Positions 15,031-22,553 are shown, numbered from the stretch's first letter. The stretch: 64,000 nt of DNA from Fen-549 sp050011315 (GCA_050011315.1 JBEKJI010000002.1:145508-209507), one strand, 5' to 3'. A program made the numbers and translations. Notes: generated by a model from the letters alone, not told the origin.

Positions 15031-15421
15031 GCGGGGATCACTCGCCCACTACGAGTAGATCCCCATAAGGCCGCCGCAGCCGACATGCGCGGCTGCGGCT
15101 CTCGAACGTGAGTCCCCAACTGAATCCGGACCCCGCAGAGCAAACCTCCCTACCCGCGCCCCGCTTAGAACTCGAATCAGAATGACGACCTGTCGACTGG
15201 GTGTGATCGGTGGATGCGAGGCTAGGACGCAGTGTCGCGTTCGTAGCCGGAAGCTACGGGCGCGACCGAGGACAACGCATCGCGCCGCCGAGCGCGGCCA
15301 GGCGGCAGAGTGCTTCGTTTTGATTCGAGTTCTTTTAGGAGCAGCCGTTGAGCAAGCGCCGGATGGCGCGCTCAACGCTTCGTTACTCCCGCGGCCGGTA
15401 ATCGAAGATTTCCGGCCGTTA
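15031..15421 (-). repeat. Element E, copy E2, interrupted by repeat A
   Basis: In minus-strand order: hairpin I at 15393-15417, hairpin II at 15347-15376 (GTTGAGC/GCTCAAC and GCGCC/GGCGC), then repeat A (15333-15167), then the GCGGGG and GUCC/GGAC segments, a 10-bp hairpin near 15070-15100 and the terminal hairpin at 15033-15064 with the AUC-(U)-stem-GAU pattern. Without repeat A it measures 224 bp, the same as E1. It begins directly after the TAG stop of the sigma factor gene. This fills most of the gap 14866-15421. Confidence 0.8.
15167..15333. repeat. Repeat A, copy inserted in element E2 (167 bp)
   Basis: Terminal stem GAACTCGAATCA (15168-15179) pairs perfectly with TGATTCGAGTTC (15321-15332). 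The interior is nearly identical to 11910-12050. CTAA occurs on both flanks and may be a short target duplication. The other E copies are uninterrupted at this point. Confidence 0.75.
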
Positions 15422-16210
15422 CTAGCCGCGCTCGAGCGCGGCGCGAGTCTGTGCTCCGCCCAGACGCGCCTTCAGGCGCAGGACCGCCTTGGTGTGAAGC
15501 TGCGAGACGCGCGACTCGGTAACGCCCAGCACCTCGCCGATCTCGCGCAGCGTCAGCTCCTCGTAGTAGTAGAGCGTGACGACCAGCTTCTCGCGCTCGG
15601 GCAGCCGCGCGATCGCCTCGCCCAGAGCTTCGCGCATCTCGGTCTGCGCCAGTGCCGCCTGCGGCTCGGGCCCTTGCGTGTCCTCGATCGTGTCGATCAG
15701 GGCGACCTGGTCGCCACCGCTCGAGGAGATCGTCCAGAGCTCGTCCAGGGCGGCGATCGAGGAACGCGAGATCTCGAGCAGATCCTCGTCGAGCTCATCC
15801 TGGCTGACGCCCAGCTTGGCCGCGATTTCCTCCTCGGTTGGTACACGGCCGCTATGTGCCTCGAGCTCGCCGATCGCTCGCTCGATGTCGCGCGCGCGCG
15901 CCCGCACCGAGCGCGGCACCCAGTCCATCGCTCTCAGCTCGTCGATGATCGAGCCCTTGATGCGGGCGATCGCGTAGGTCTCGAACTTGACGTCGCGGTC
16001 GGGGTCGTAGCGCTCGATCGCGCCGATCAGGCCCAATAGTCCGTACGAGACGAGGTCGCCCTCGTCCACGTGCGCGGGTAGTCCCGAGCCCAGCCTGCCG
16101 GCCACGAACTTGACCAGCGGCGCGTAGGTCAGGATCAGACGATCGCGAAGCTGCCGGTCGCGGCTGGCACGGTATTTACGCCAGAGGGAGTTGGAGTCCT
16201 CGACGGCCAC
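15422..16210 (-). CDS. whiG: RNA polymerase sigma factor, FliA/WhiG family
   Basis: A 262-residue sigma-28-type factor with regions 2, 3 and 4 and no region 1.1. Region 2 shows DLVSYGLLGLIGAIERYDP and FETYAIARIKGSIIDELRAMDWVPRSVR, the FliA/WhiG signature; region 4 is LPEREKLVVTLYYYEELTLREIGEVLGVTESRVSQLH. Such factors direct flagellar or developmental genes from TAAA-N15-GCCGATAA promoters. A candidate target promoter lies at 19577-19604 in this window. The gene stands alone; no anti-sigma gene is adjacent. Element E2 starts at its stop codon. Confidence 0.92.
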   Translation of the reverse strand: MAVEDSNSLWRKYRASRDRQLRDRLILTYAPLVKFVAGRLGSGLPAHVDEGDLVSYGLLGLIGAIERYDPDRDVKFETYAIARIKGSIIDELRAMDWVPRSVRARARDIERAIGELEAHSGRVPTEEEIAAKLGVSQDELDEDLLEISRSSIAALDELWTISSSGGDQVALIDTIEDTQGPEPQAALAQTEMREALGEAIARLPEREKLVVTLYYYEELTLREIGEVLGVTESRVSQLHTKAVLRLKARLGGAQTRAALERG

Positions 16211-16248
16211 GCATAAAGAATACGAGGTCCGGATGCCTTTCCCCTACC

Positions 16249-16471
16249 TGAACCGACGGGAATCTCCGATTCCCGTCGGCGTACACGTCGAGGCGAGTCA
16301 CCGCGACTTCGTCGCGTGTGCCTCGCGGGGTCCTAGAAGCGAGGCGGGTTGGCCGGATCGCATCGCGGGGTTCGTATCGAGTTGGGGACGGACGTTGGCC
16401 GAGCCGCGCCCGCCAGGTCGGTCGCGGCGGCGCGGCGGGTATCTGTTCCCTTCGGGAACGATCCCCGTCGC
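16249..16471 (+). repeat. Element E, copy E3 (223 bp)
   Basis: Hairpin I at 16253-16279 is a perfect 12-bp stem (CCGACGGGAATC, loop TCC). Hairpin II at 16289-16325 has CGAGGC/GCCTCG and CGCGAC/GTCGCG stems. GGTCCTAG and GCGAGGCGGG follow, and the terminal hairpin (16432-16471) has AUC, bulged U, stem GTTCCC/GGGAAC, then GAU. It lies between the divergent sigma factor and tRNA-Trp and fills the gap 16211-16543. It is the only copy not directly behind a recognised gene. Confidence 0.8.
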
Positions 16472-16543
16472 AGGTTGGGACTCCGGATCACCTGAGCAAC
16501 GGCGTCCTGAGTGCCTGGCGTGAGTAGAATCGGCGCGAACCCT

Positions 16544-16616
16544 AGGGGCGTAGCTCAACTGGTAGAGCACCGGTCTCCAAAACCGGGGGTTGGGGGTTCG
16601 AGTCCCTCCGCCCCTG
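16544..16616 (+). tRNA. tRNA-Trp (CCA)
   Basis: Acceptor AGGGGCG pairs with CGCCCCT, the anticodon loop CTCCAAA gives CCA, the T-loop is TTCGAGT, and the discriminator is G, as expected for tryptophan. TAGAAT at 16524-16529 may be its -10 box. Element E4 follows directly. Confidence 0.95.
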
Positions 16617-16838
16617 ATAAACGGTCGGAAATCTTTCGATTTCCGACCGCGGACCTTCGATGCGCTGAGCCCGCCTTCGGCGGAGGCTCAGCTGGTGCTC
16701 CTAGTTGCGAGGCGGGCTAACCGTTGGTGTTCTACGGGGTCCGAGGCGCGTTGGGGACTGGCGCTAGTGAGCCGCGCCCGTCACGCCGGTCGCGGCGGCC
16801 TCGCCGAGCATCTGCCCCCTTCGGGAGCGATTCCCGGC
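16617..16838 (+). repeat. Element E, copy E4 (222 bp, directly after tRNA-Trp)
   Basis: Hairpin I at 16623-16648 (GGTCGGAAATC, loop TTTC), hairpin II at 16664-16692 (GCTGAGC/GCTCAGC and CCGCC/GGCGG), CTCCTAG and GCGAGGCGGGCT, a hairpin with GCCGCG/CGCGGC ends, and a terminal hairpin ending at 16838 with AUC, bulged U, stem GCCCCC/GGGAGC and GAU. It starts on the base after the tRNA discriminator. Confidence 0.8.
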
Positions 16839-16903
16839 TCTGCAGAATCAGATATCTCTGCTACCAGTAAAGATTCCTTGCCTATTCATCCTCGGAACGA
16901 GTA

Positions 16904-17380
16904 GTGGGAGCTAGCGAGCAAGAGATCGAAGAGCTCTACCGGCGCCGGTACGTCGCCTTTCGCAACGTGATCGCAACCGTCGCCGGGGGCCGCGAACCGG
17001 CGCGAGACGTCGTGCAGGACGCCTTCGCGCAGGCGTTTCGCCGGCGCGAGACCTTTCGTGGTGACGGATCGCTCGAGGCCTGGGTCTGGCGAATCGCCTT
17101 CAGGATCGCGTTCGCGGCGGCGCCGCGAGATCTCGCTGCGATCGAATCCTTGCTCGAAGAGGCTTTTCTCGAACCCGAGCGCGACCCCGACCTCGTCTAC
17201 GCCATCCGCTCGCTCCCACCGCGGCGGCGGCTCGTTGTCTTCCTGCGCTACTTCGGCGACCTCTCCTACGAGGAGATCGCCGAGGCCTGCGGGATCAGCG
17301 AGGGCACCGTCGCCGCCACGCTCGCCAAGGCGCGGGCCGATCTGCTCGCCGCCATCGACCGGGAAGGGGCAGAGAGATGA
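16904..17380 (+). CDS. ECF-type RNA polymerase sigma factor
   Basis: A 158-residue two-domain sigma factor. Region 2 is LYRRRYVAFRNVIATVAG with ARDVVQDAFAQAFRRRETFRG; region 4 is LPPRRRLVVFLRYFGDLSYEEIAEACGISEGTVAATLAKARADL. It starts at GTG. Its last four bases overlap the start of the next gene (ATGA), so it is co-translated with a membrane protein that is probably its regulator. Targets are unknown; ECF factors usually read their own promoter, which would lie in the 65 bases after element E4. Confidence 0.9.
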   Translation: MGASEQEIEELYRRRYVAFRNVIATVAGGREPARDVVQDAFAQAFRRRETFRGDGSLEAWVWRIAFRIAFAAAPRDLAAIESLLEEAFLEPERDPDLVYAIRSLPPRRRLVVFLRYFGDLSYEEIAEACGISEGTVAATLAKARADLLAAIDREGAER

Positions 17381-18729
17381 CACGTCACGGCGATTCGCTC
17401 CTGGCCGAGCGGCTGTCGGCGCTCGAGGATCCGCGCGACGATTCCGACTGGGAGGACGTGCTCCGGCGAGCGCTCGAGCAGCCGCTCGAACGCAGTAGAC
17501 GGTTTCGCGGGCGCCGCGCCCTGCTGATCGCCGCCGCGATCGCGGTGCTGATGCTCGCGCTCGGAGTCGCCCTGGCGGCGACCCTGGGCGGCTTTTCCGG
17601 CTGGCTCTCCGGCAAGCCCGGCTCTCCCGCCTCGCCGACCGAGCAGAGCGCCTTCCAGCAGGCGAACGCCCGCTCCTGGGCCGCTTTCCCGACCGGAACC
17701 AAGTTGCGTAGGCTGATCGTGACGCGTTCCGAGGGCTCTACCTACCGTCTCTTCGGTTTCCGTTCCGGCGACGAGATCTGCTTGCGGCTCACCGTGGACG
17801 GAGCCGATCGCGGTGCCTTGATGAGCTGCATTCCACGCCTCGAGCTAGTGAAAGCGAAGGCACCCGCGGCGGTCGCGCTCGTCGATGCCCCGGCCGGAAA
17901 GGCTCGCTACGAGCTAACAGGGAGGCGAATCGGCGGATCGAGACAGCGAGTCAGGATCCGCTCGGGCCTGGTCAGCTTCGGTGTCACCGCCGACGGGGTC
18001 TCAATCGTCGAGCTGCTATACGGCCGGCATCGTGGGCGCGCTCGCGTCGCCAACAATGCGTTCCTGTATATCCGGTCAAACCACCCGTACGCCGGCGTTA
18101 CGATCGACCGGATCTCTGCGGGTGAGTCCGGCAACCATCTCACCGCAGTCCCCTTCGCCGGCCGCCCGTATGAGCCCTTCACGTCACACCCATCGATGAA
18201 TGTCCCCTTCGGACCGAGCCGCGTTGACCTCAATCCTCCTCTCCGGTCGATCGAATGGATACGGCATCACGAGCCGCGAGGCCTCTCGCTCGCCCAGGCG
18301 CACATACCGCGCTCATCGCTCTACGGCGCGCATTCCTACGGCATCAACTTCGCACGCGTAATCCAGCCTGATCCCAGGAACCACGTCCGCGTTGTCATGA
18401 CCCAGGTCGGACGGCGTAACGCACTCTGTGAAAACTGGATCGTCGGCGCGCGTGCCGTGACGGGTGGTTGCTTCGGTTTCGAGAACGGCCGTTTGTTCTC
18501 CGCCGGATACGCCATACCCGGAGGCGAAGAGTCGGGCGCTGTCTCCGGAATCGCCAACGATGCGGTCGCGCGGCTCGATATCTTCCTAAACGACGGCGAG
18601 CGCTGGCCGGTGCCGCTGAAGGACAACGCCTACGTGATCCTCGTTCCGAGGATCCTCCTCCCCGCCAAACTAGTGGCTTACGACGCACAGAATCGCGTCA
18701 TAGGAATCCAGACCTTGCCCGGCATCTAG
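17377..18729 (+). CDS. Membrane protein, probable partner of the ECF sigma factor
   Basis: A 450-residue protein. A charged cytoplasmic N-terminus (about 45 residues, with SALEDPRDDSDWEDVLRRALEQ) precedes one membrane helix (ALLIAAAIAVLMLALGVALAATL, about 48-70). A large extracytoplasmic part of unknown fold with four cysteines follows. The layout and the ATGA overlap with the ECF gene suggest an anti-sigma factor or signal sensor. No zinc anti-sigma motif is visible in the N-terminus, so this role is inference from position. Confidence 0.7.
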   Translation: MTRHGDSLLAERLSALEDPRDDSDWEDVLRRALEQPLERSRRFRGRRALLIAAAIAVLMLALGVALAATLGGFSGWLSGKPGSPASPTEQSAFQQANARSWAAFPTGTKLRRLIVTRSEGSTYRLFGFRSGDEICLRLTVDGADRGALMSCIPRLELVKAKAPAAVALVDAPAGKARYELTGRRIGGSRQRVRIRSGLVSFGVTADGVSIVELLYGRHRGRARVANNAFLYIRSNHPYAGVTIDRISAGESGNHLTAVPFAGRPYEPFTSHPSMNVPFGPSRVDLNPPLRSIEWIRHHEPRGLSLAQAHIPRSSLYGAHSYGINFARVIQPDPRNHVRVVMTQVGRRNALCENWIVGARAVTGGCFGFENGRLFSAGYAIPGGEESGAVSGIANDAVARLDIFLNDGERWPVPLKDNAYVILVPRILLPAKLVAYDAQNRVIGIQTLPGI

Positions 18730-18761
18730 TAGACGCGGATCGCTCGCTATCCTGACCGGCG

Positions 18762-19469
18762 ATGGCCGACGACCTGTTCAGCGTCGAAACGCTCAGCTAC
18801 GAGCAGGTCGCCAAGACGATCGACCACTCACTGCTGCGCCCCGAGCTCGATACCGAGACCGTCAGAGCGGGCTGCGAGCTGGCGCGCGCCTACGACGTCG
18901 CCTCCGCCTGCGTCAAGCCCTGCGACGTGGTGCTGGCGCGGGAGATCCTCGCCGGCTCGGACGTGAAGGTGAGCACGGTGATCGGCTTTCCGCACGGCTC
19001 CTCGACCACCGCCGTAAAGGCGTTCGAAGCCGAGCAAGCGATCGCCGAGGGCGCCGAGGAGCTGGACATGGTGCTGAACATCGGCCGGCTGCGCTCGGGC
19101 GTCGACGACGAGGTGCGCGCCGATATCAGCGCGGTCGTCGAGGTCGCCGCCGGGCGGGCGCTGGTCAAGGTCATTCTCGAGAACGCCTACCTCGACCAGG
19201 CCCAGAAGCTGCTCGGCTGCCGCCTGAGCGAGGAGGCCGGCGCCGACTTCGTCAAAACCTCGACCGGCTTCGCTCCCTCGGGCGCCACGATCGAAGACTT
19301 GCGCCTGATGCGCTCGGCCGTCTCGCCCCGGGTCGCGGTCAAGGCCGCCGGCGGAGTGCGCACCCTCGACGCGCTGATCGACGCGATCAACGCGGGCGCC
19401 ACCCGGGTCGGCGCTACGGCGACGCAAACGATTCTCGAGGAGTTCAAGGCTCGCAAAGCTCGGCTCTGA
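18762..19469 (+). CDS. deoC: Deoxyribose-phosphate aldolase
   Basis: A 235-residue TIM-barrel aldolase that splits 2-deoxyribose 5-phosphate to glyceraldehyde 3-phosphate and acetaldehyde in deoxynucleoside salvage. It shows IDHSLLRP at the N-terminus, VIGFPHGSS, ELDMVLNIG, KVILENAYL, the Schiff-base lysine in FVKTSTGF, and VKAAGGVRT. Length fits. It stands alone, 32 bases after the ECF partner gene in the same direction, so read-through is possible. Confidence 0.95.
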   Translation: MADDLFSVETLSYEQVAKTIDHSLLRPELDTETVRAGCELARAYDVASACVKPCDVVLAREILAGSDVKVSTVIGFPHGSSTTAVKAFEAEQAIAEGAEELDMVLNIGRLRSGVDDEVRADISAVVEVAAGRALVKVILENAYLDQAQKLLGCRLSEEAGADFVKTSTGFAPSGATIEDLRLMRSAVSPRVAVKAAGGVRTLDALIDAINAGATRVGATATQTILEEFKARKARL

Positions 19470-19553
19470 GCTCCGACCGTCTCGTCCCTTCTCACTGACA
19501 CGAGAGCCGCCACGGGCGATTCCTCTTTGCTCCGGCGACGAATCGAGTCAATA

Positions 19554-19569
19554 TCCCTCAAACTAGGGA
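19554..19569. promoter_or_regulatory. Palindrome TCCCTC-N4-TAGGGA, operator-like
   Basis: A 16-bp imperfect palindrome 7 bases upstream of the putative FliA-type -35 element. Two related palindromes occur at 22505-22520 and 22538-22553 near the GGDEF/HD-GYP gene. Confidence 0.4.
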
Positions 19570-19576
19570 CGGACGC

Positions 19577-19604
19577 TAATGGCGATGGTCGGAATCGGCG
19601 ATAA
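19577..19604 (+). promoter_or_regulatory. Possible FliA/WhiG-type promoter
   Basis: TAAT at 19577-19580, a 16-base spacer, then GGCGATAA at 19597-19604, close to the sigma-28 consensus TAAA-N15-GCCGATAA (seven of eight bases in the -10 part). It lies 51 bases upstream of the coiled-coil gene start. Confidence 0.5.
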
Positions 19605-19654
19605 AAACGGTGTCCTTCGGGGTACGGCTGGACCAGATTCGGCGGTGAGGTGCT

Positions 19655-20074
19655 TTGGCATCCGAACTTGAGCAACAGCTCGGTCAACTCGATGAGCTTC
19701 TCGGACTGCTCGATGCGAGCGCGCTTCGTAGCGCACAGGAGGCGCTCGAGTACCAGATAGCCGAGCTCAGCGAGAGGCTCGAGGTGACGCGGCAGGCACT
19801 AACCCAGGCGCAGTCTCAGCGCCGCCGGCTCGCCCGCGCTCGCCTTCTACTCGAGGAGTCGGCCCACGAGACCAACAGCAACGGTGACCCCGCATTTCGA
19901 CCGGTATCGTCGCCCGCAGTGCCTCAACCCGCGGAAACCCCGCCGGAGCCGCCGACCGCAACTGCCCCGTTCGTTGCCGAGCGCCGGCAGATCGAAGAGC
20001 GCCGCGAAAACGGCGAACGCCGCCAAAGCAATGACCGGCGTAAAAATCCGCGCCTGCCTTCGTCGGCTCAGTAA
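19655..20074 (+). CDS. Coiled-coil protein, possibly motility-related
   Basis: A 139-residue protein starting at TTG with a purine-rich GGTGAGG upstream. Residues 1-70 are a heptad-rich coiled coil (LEQQLGQLDELLGLLD through EVTRQALTQAQSQRRRL). A Pro/Thr linker then leads to a basic-acidic tail with repeated RRxxxERRxxxERR spacing. No family is recognised. The FliA-type promoter upstream suggests that it belongs to the sigma-28 regulon, so a flagellar or c-di-GMP-linked role is possible. This is inference from the promoter. Confidence 0.65.
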   Translation: MASELEQQLGQLDELLGLLDASALRSAQEALEYQIAELSERLEVTRQALTQAQSQRRRLARARLLLEESAHETNSNGDPAFRPVSSPAVPQPAETPPEPPTATAPFVAERRQIEERRENGERRQSNDRRKNPRLPSSAQ

Positions 20075-20094
20075 CACCGTCCGACTCCGGATCA

Positions 20095-22278
20095 TCAAAC
20101 AGGCGTCGCCGGCACGCCTTCCGCCTCGTCGAGGTCGGCCTCTTCGAACATCAGAAAGGCCATCACGACGTCCGGATCGAACTGCGTTCCGCGGCCGGCG
20201 AGGAGTTCGGCCCGCGCTTCGCTGACCGTCATCGCCGGAGCGTAAGGGCGCTGGCTTCGCATCGCGTCCCATGCGTCGCAGCAGGCGACGATGCGTGCCT
20301 CGGTCGAGATCTCGTCCTTGCTCTTGCCGTACGGGTAGCCGCGCCCGTCGAAGCGCTCGTGGTGCTCGCGGATGATCGGCGCCACGTTCTCGAGTTCCGG
20401 AGCCAGCTCGACCAGAGTGGCTCCCCTCTCCGGGTGCTCCTGTACGAGCTCCCACTCGACCGTCGTGAGCGGTCCGTGCTTGATCAGGATCGATTCAGGC
20501 AGAGCGCTCTTTCCGACATCGTGGAAGCGCGTCGCCAGAGCACAACTACGTTGTGCCTGATCGTTCAGCCCGAGGGCCCGAGCGACCAGCTCGGCCCAGC
20601 GTTCCATTCTTTCCGCTCGACTAGTGCACTCGACCGAAGGCACAGCTGCCTCCGTTGCGAGGAGTATCTGCGTCGCCAGATTGCCGTCGGGCTCGGCGAG
20701 CATCCCCGTCGCGTACCCCGAAACTCTGTATGGCGTCGTTGCGAGCTCGCCTTTCGGCACGGCACTACTCACTCCGAGCTCGCTCACGCGAATCCGGTTT
20801 CTACCCTGCTCCTTGGCCCGGTAGAGAGCGGAGTCGGCGGCCTCGAACAGATCCCGCGTACTGCTCGCATCCTCGGGCCAGCAAGCGCCTCCGATCGAGA
20901 TCGTGACGGTCGCCCTATGGCCGCCGGGAAGGTAGAACGGCGCCTCGTCGAAGGCGCGCCGGCAGCGCTCACCGATCTCCTTCAGAAGCTCTTTGTCGCC
21001 GCCTGGGAGCAGCACCACGAACTCCTCGCCACCGTAGCGGGCAACGAGATCGCCGTTCCTGACTGCTCCCAGCAGTCTTCGAGCAACCTCACGCAGCACG
21101 CTGTCGCCGACCAGATGCCCGTACCTGTCGTTGATCCGCTTGAAATGGTCGAGGTCGCAGAGGAGGATCCCCACCGGCTCCTGCGAGCGGCCACCGCGAT
21201 CGAGCTCGAGCTGCAGCTCGGCGTCGAGAAAGCGCCTGTTGTAGAGACCGGTCAAGGAGTCCATGACCGCCAGCTGCTCCTGCTCGCGCAGTGCCTGCAC
21301 TAGCTGCTCCGAGTGCCGGTGCCTCTCGATCGCGTGCATGAGCAGGCGCATCATCAGCAGAACGGAGATGACGCTCGCGACCGCGAACCCCGCCAGCTGT
21401 TTCCCCCGCTCGAAAGCGAGCGCGGCGTAGGTGAGAGCGGCGGCGTAGGCGACTATCACGACCGCAAGCCGTGCCATTCCCAATCCGAGCAGGCGTCGCT
21501 CCCTCGGGATGACCGTCCCGCCGATACAGGCCGCGGCGACGATGACGAGCAGCGTGCGTACCTCCCAACCGCTGAGCGCGGCCGCGGTGCCTCCTCCCGC
21601 AAGCAGATGGCGCGCCGCCAGCAGATCGCCGACGAATCCCGCCGCGATCGCCGTCAAGAGCACGAAGAGCCAGCTCGTTCGCACAGGAGCCTCATAAACG
21701 GCCAGCGACGCGGCGACCAGAACCACTCCAGCCATCACGGGTACCAGGAGCTGAGGAAGAAACGCAGCGCCGCCGGCGCGTTCGAGTCGCGGCAGAACGA
21801 GCAGCTCGAGCCAAGGCGCGCACAGCGCGACGGCCACCACTACCGCGTCGAGCAGGCCTAGTGACCAGACGATCACCGAGGAGCCCGTAAGAACGCGCAG
21901 CGCGGCCAGGAGCAGCAACGAGTAGGCCGCCAGCGCGAAGACGCCGCTCAACAGCCACTGCCTATCGGCACTCGAGTCGGAGAGCCCTGTAAGCATGCGT
22001 CCGCCTTCTCCGGCGAGCCAGAGCATGCAGACGGCCGGGACGAGCCACCAGATCGGCCGCACCAATCGAGAGCTTCGACGTGCGGCCAGTTGGGCGGCGA
22101 TACCGGCAAGCGCAAGCGATCCCAGCAGAACGCCCTCTCTGATACTCGCTCCACTCAGGCGCAGTAGGTAGCTCCCAGCGAAAACGAGCGCCAGGAGTAA
22201 CACGAGCTCCACCGCCCAGGTCGCCTCGGGACGCCGATCGCTCAGATCACCGTCGGTCGGCGAGCCGTTCGCATCCAT
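20095..22278 (-). CDS. Membrane GGDEF/HD-GYP hybrid c-di-GMP enzyme
   Basis: A 727-residue protein. About ten membrane helices fill the first 340 residues. A diguanylate cyclase domain follows with the intact active site RYGGEEF and the LTGLYNRRF entry. It is followed by an HD domain of HD-GYP type with HDVGKSALP, HHERFDGRGYPYG and an RIVACCDAWDAM helix. Cyclases make c-di-GMP from GTP and HD-GYP domains degrade it, so one protein may do both. The ATG at 22278 is chosen because the longer frame lacks protein-like sequence before it. The gene converges on the coiled-coil gene 20 bases away. Confidence 0.9.
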   Translation of the reverse strand: MDANGSPTDGDLSDRRPEATWAVELVLLLALVFAGSYLLRLSGASIREGVLLGSLALAGIAAQLAARRSSRLVRPIWWLVPAVCMLWLAGEGGRMLTGLSDSSADRQWLLSGVFALAAYSLLLLAALRVLTGSSVIVWSLGLLDAVVVAVALCAPWLELLVLPRLERAGGAAFLPQLLVPVMAGVVLVAASLAVYEAPVRTSWLFVLLTAIAAGFVGDLLAARHLLAGGGTAAALSGWEVRTLLVIVAAACIGGTVIPRERRLLGLGMARLAVVIVAYAAALTYAALAFERGKQLAGFAVASVISVLLMMRLLMHAIERHRHSEQLVQALREQEQLAVMDSLTGLYNRRFLDAELQLELDRGGRSQEPVGILLCDLDHFKRINDRYGHLVGDSVLREVARRLLGAVRNGDLVARYGGEEFVVLLPGGDKELLKEIGERCRRAFDEAPFYLPGGHRATVTISIGGACWPEDASSTRDLFEAADSALYRAKEQGRNRIRVSELGVSSAVPKGELATTPYRVSGYATGMLAEPDGNLATQILLATEAAVPSVECTSRAERMERWAELVARALGLNDQAQRSCALATRFHDVGKSALPESILIKHGPLTTVEWELVQEHPERGATLVELAPELENVAPIIREHHERFDGRGYPYGKSKDEISTEARIVACCDAWDAMRSQRPYAPAMTVSEARAELLAGRGTQFDPDVVMAFLMFEEADLDEAEGVPATPV

Positions 22279-22504
22279 CAAGCCGTCCCACCTCCGACCT
22301 GAGCCCCCACGTATGGCACTCGACCGAACGCCGGCAAGCAGGATTCGGTTCGAAACCTGTCCTCTCGATGGCGATACGTGTCTTTGCGGCGGAAGACATC
22401 GCCTGCCCCCGCCGCCGGTTGAACTTGGCACAACACAAGCCAGCTCCTGCCGTGGGAGGAGAAGTCGCAATTGTAAATGGGACGGCGGTCATTTTCGCCT
22501 TACT

Positions 22505-22520
22505 TCCCTCGTTAGAGGGA
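22505..22520. promoter_or_regulatory. Palindrome TCCCTC-N4-GAGGGA
   Basis: Perfect 6+6-bp palindrome about 230 bases upstream of the GGDEF/HD-GYP start. Its centre is 33 bp, three helical turns, from that of the next copy, as expected for paired regulator binding. Confidence 0.45.
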
Positions 22521-22537
22521 CGTGAAACAGAGGAACA

Positions 22538-22553
22538 TCCCTCAAACGAGGGA
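22538..22553. promoter_or_regulatory. Palindrome TCCCTC-N4-GAGGGA, second copy
   Basis: Perfect palindrome with AAAC centre, the same centre as the copy at 19554-19569. It could be an operator shared by the coiled-coil gene and the GGDEF/HD-GYP gene. Confidence 0.45.

Noticed and set aside
10469..16838. Element E as a group II intron or other known ribozyme
   Set aside because: No domain V-like hairpin, no reverse transcriptase, and the copies are too short and lie after gene ends rather than inside genes.
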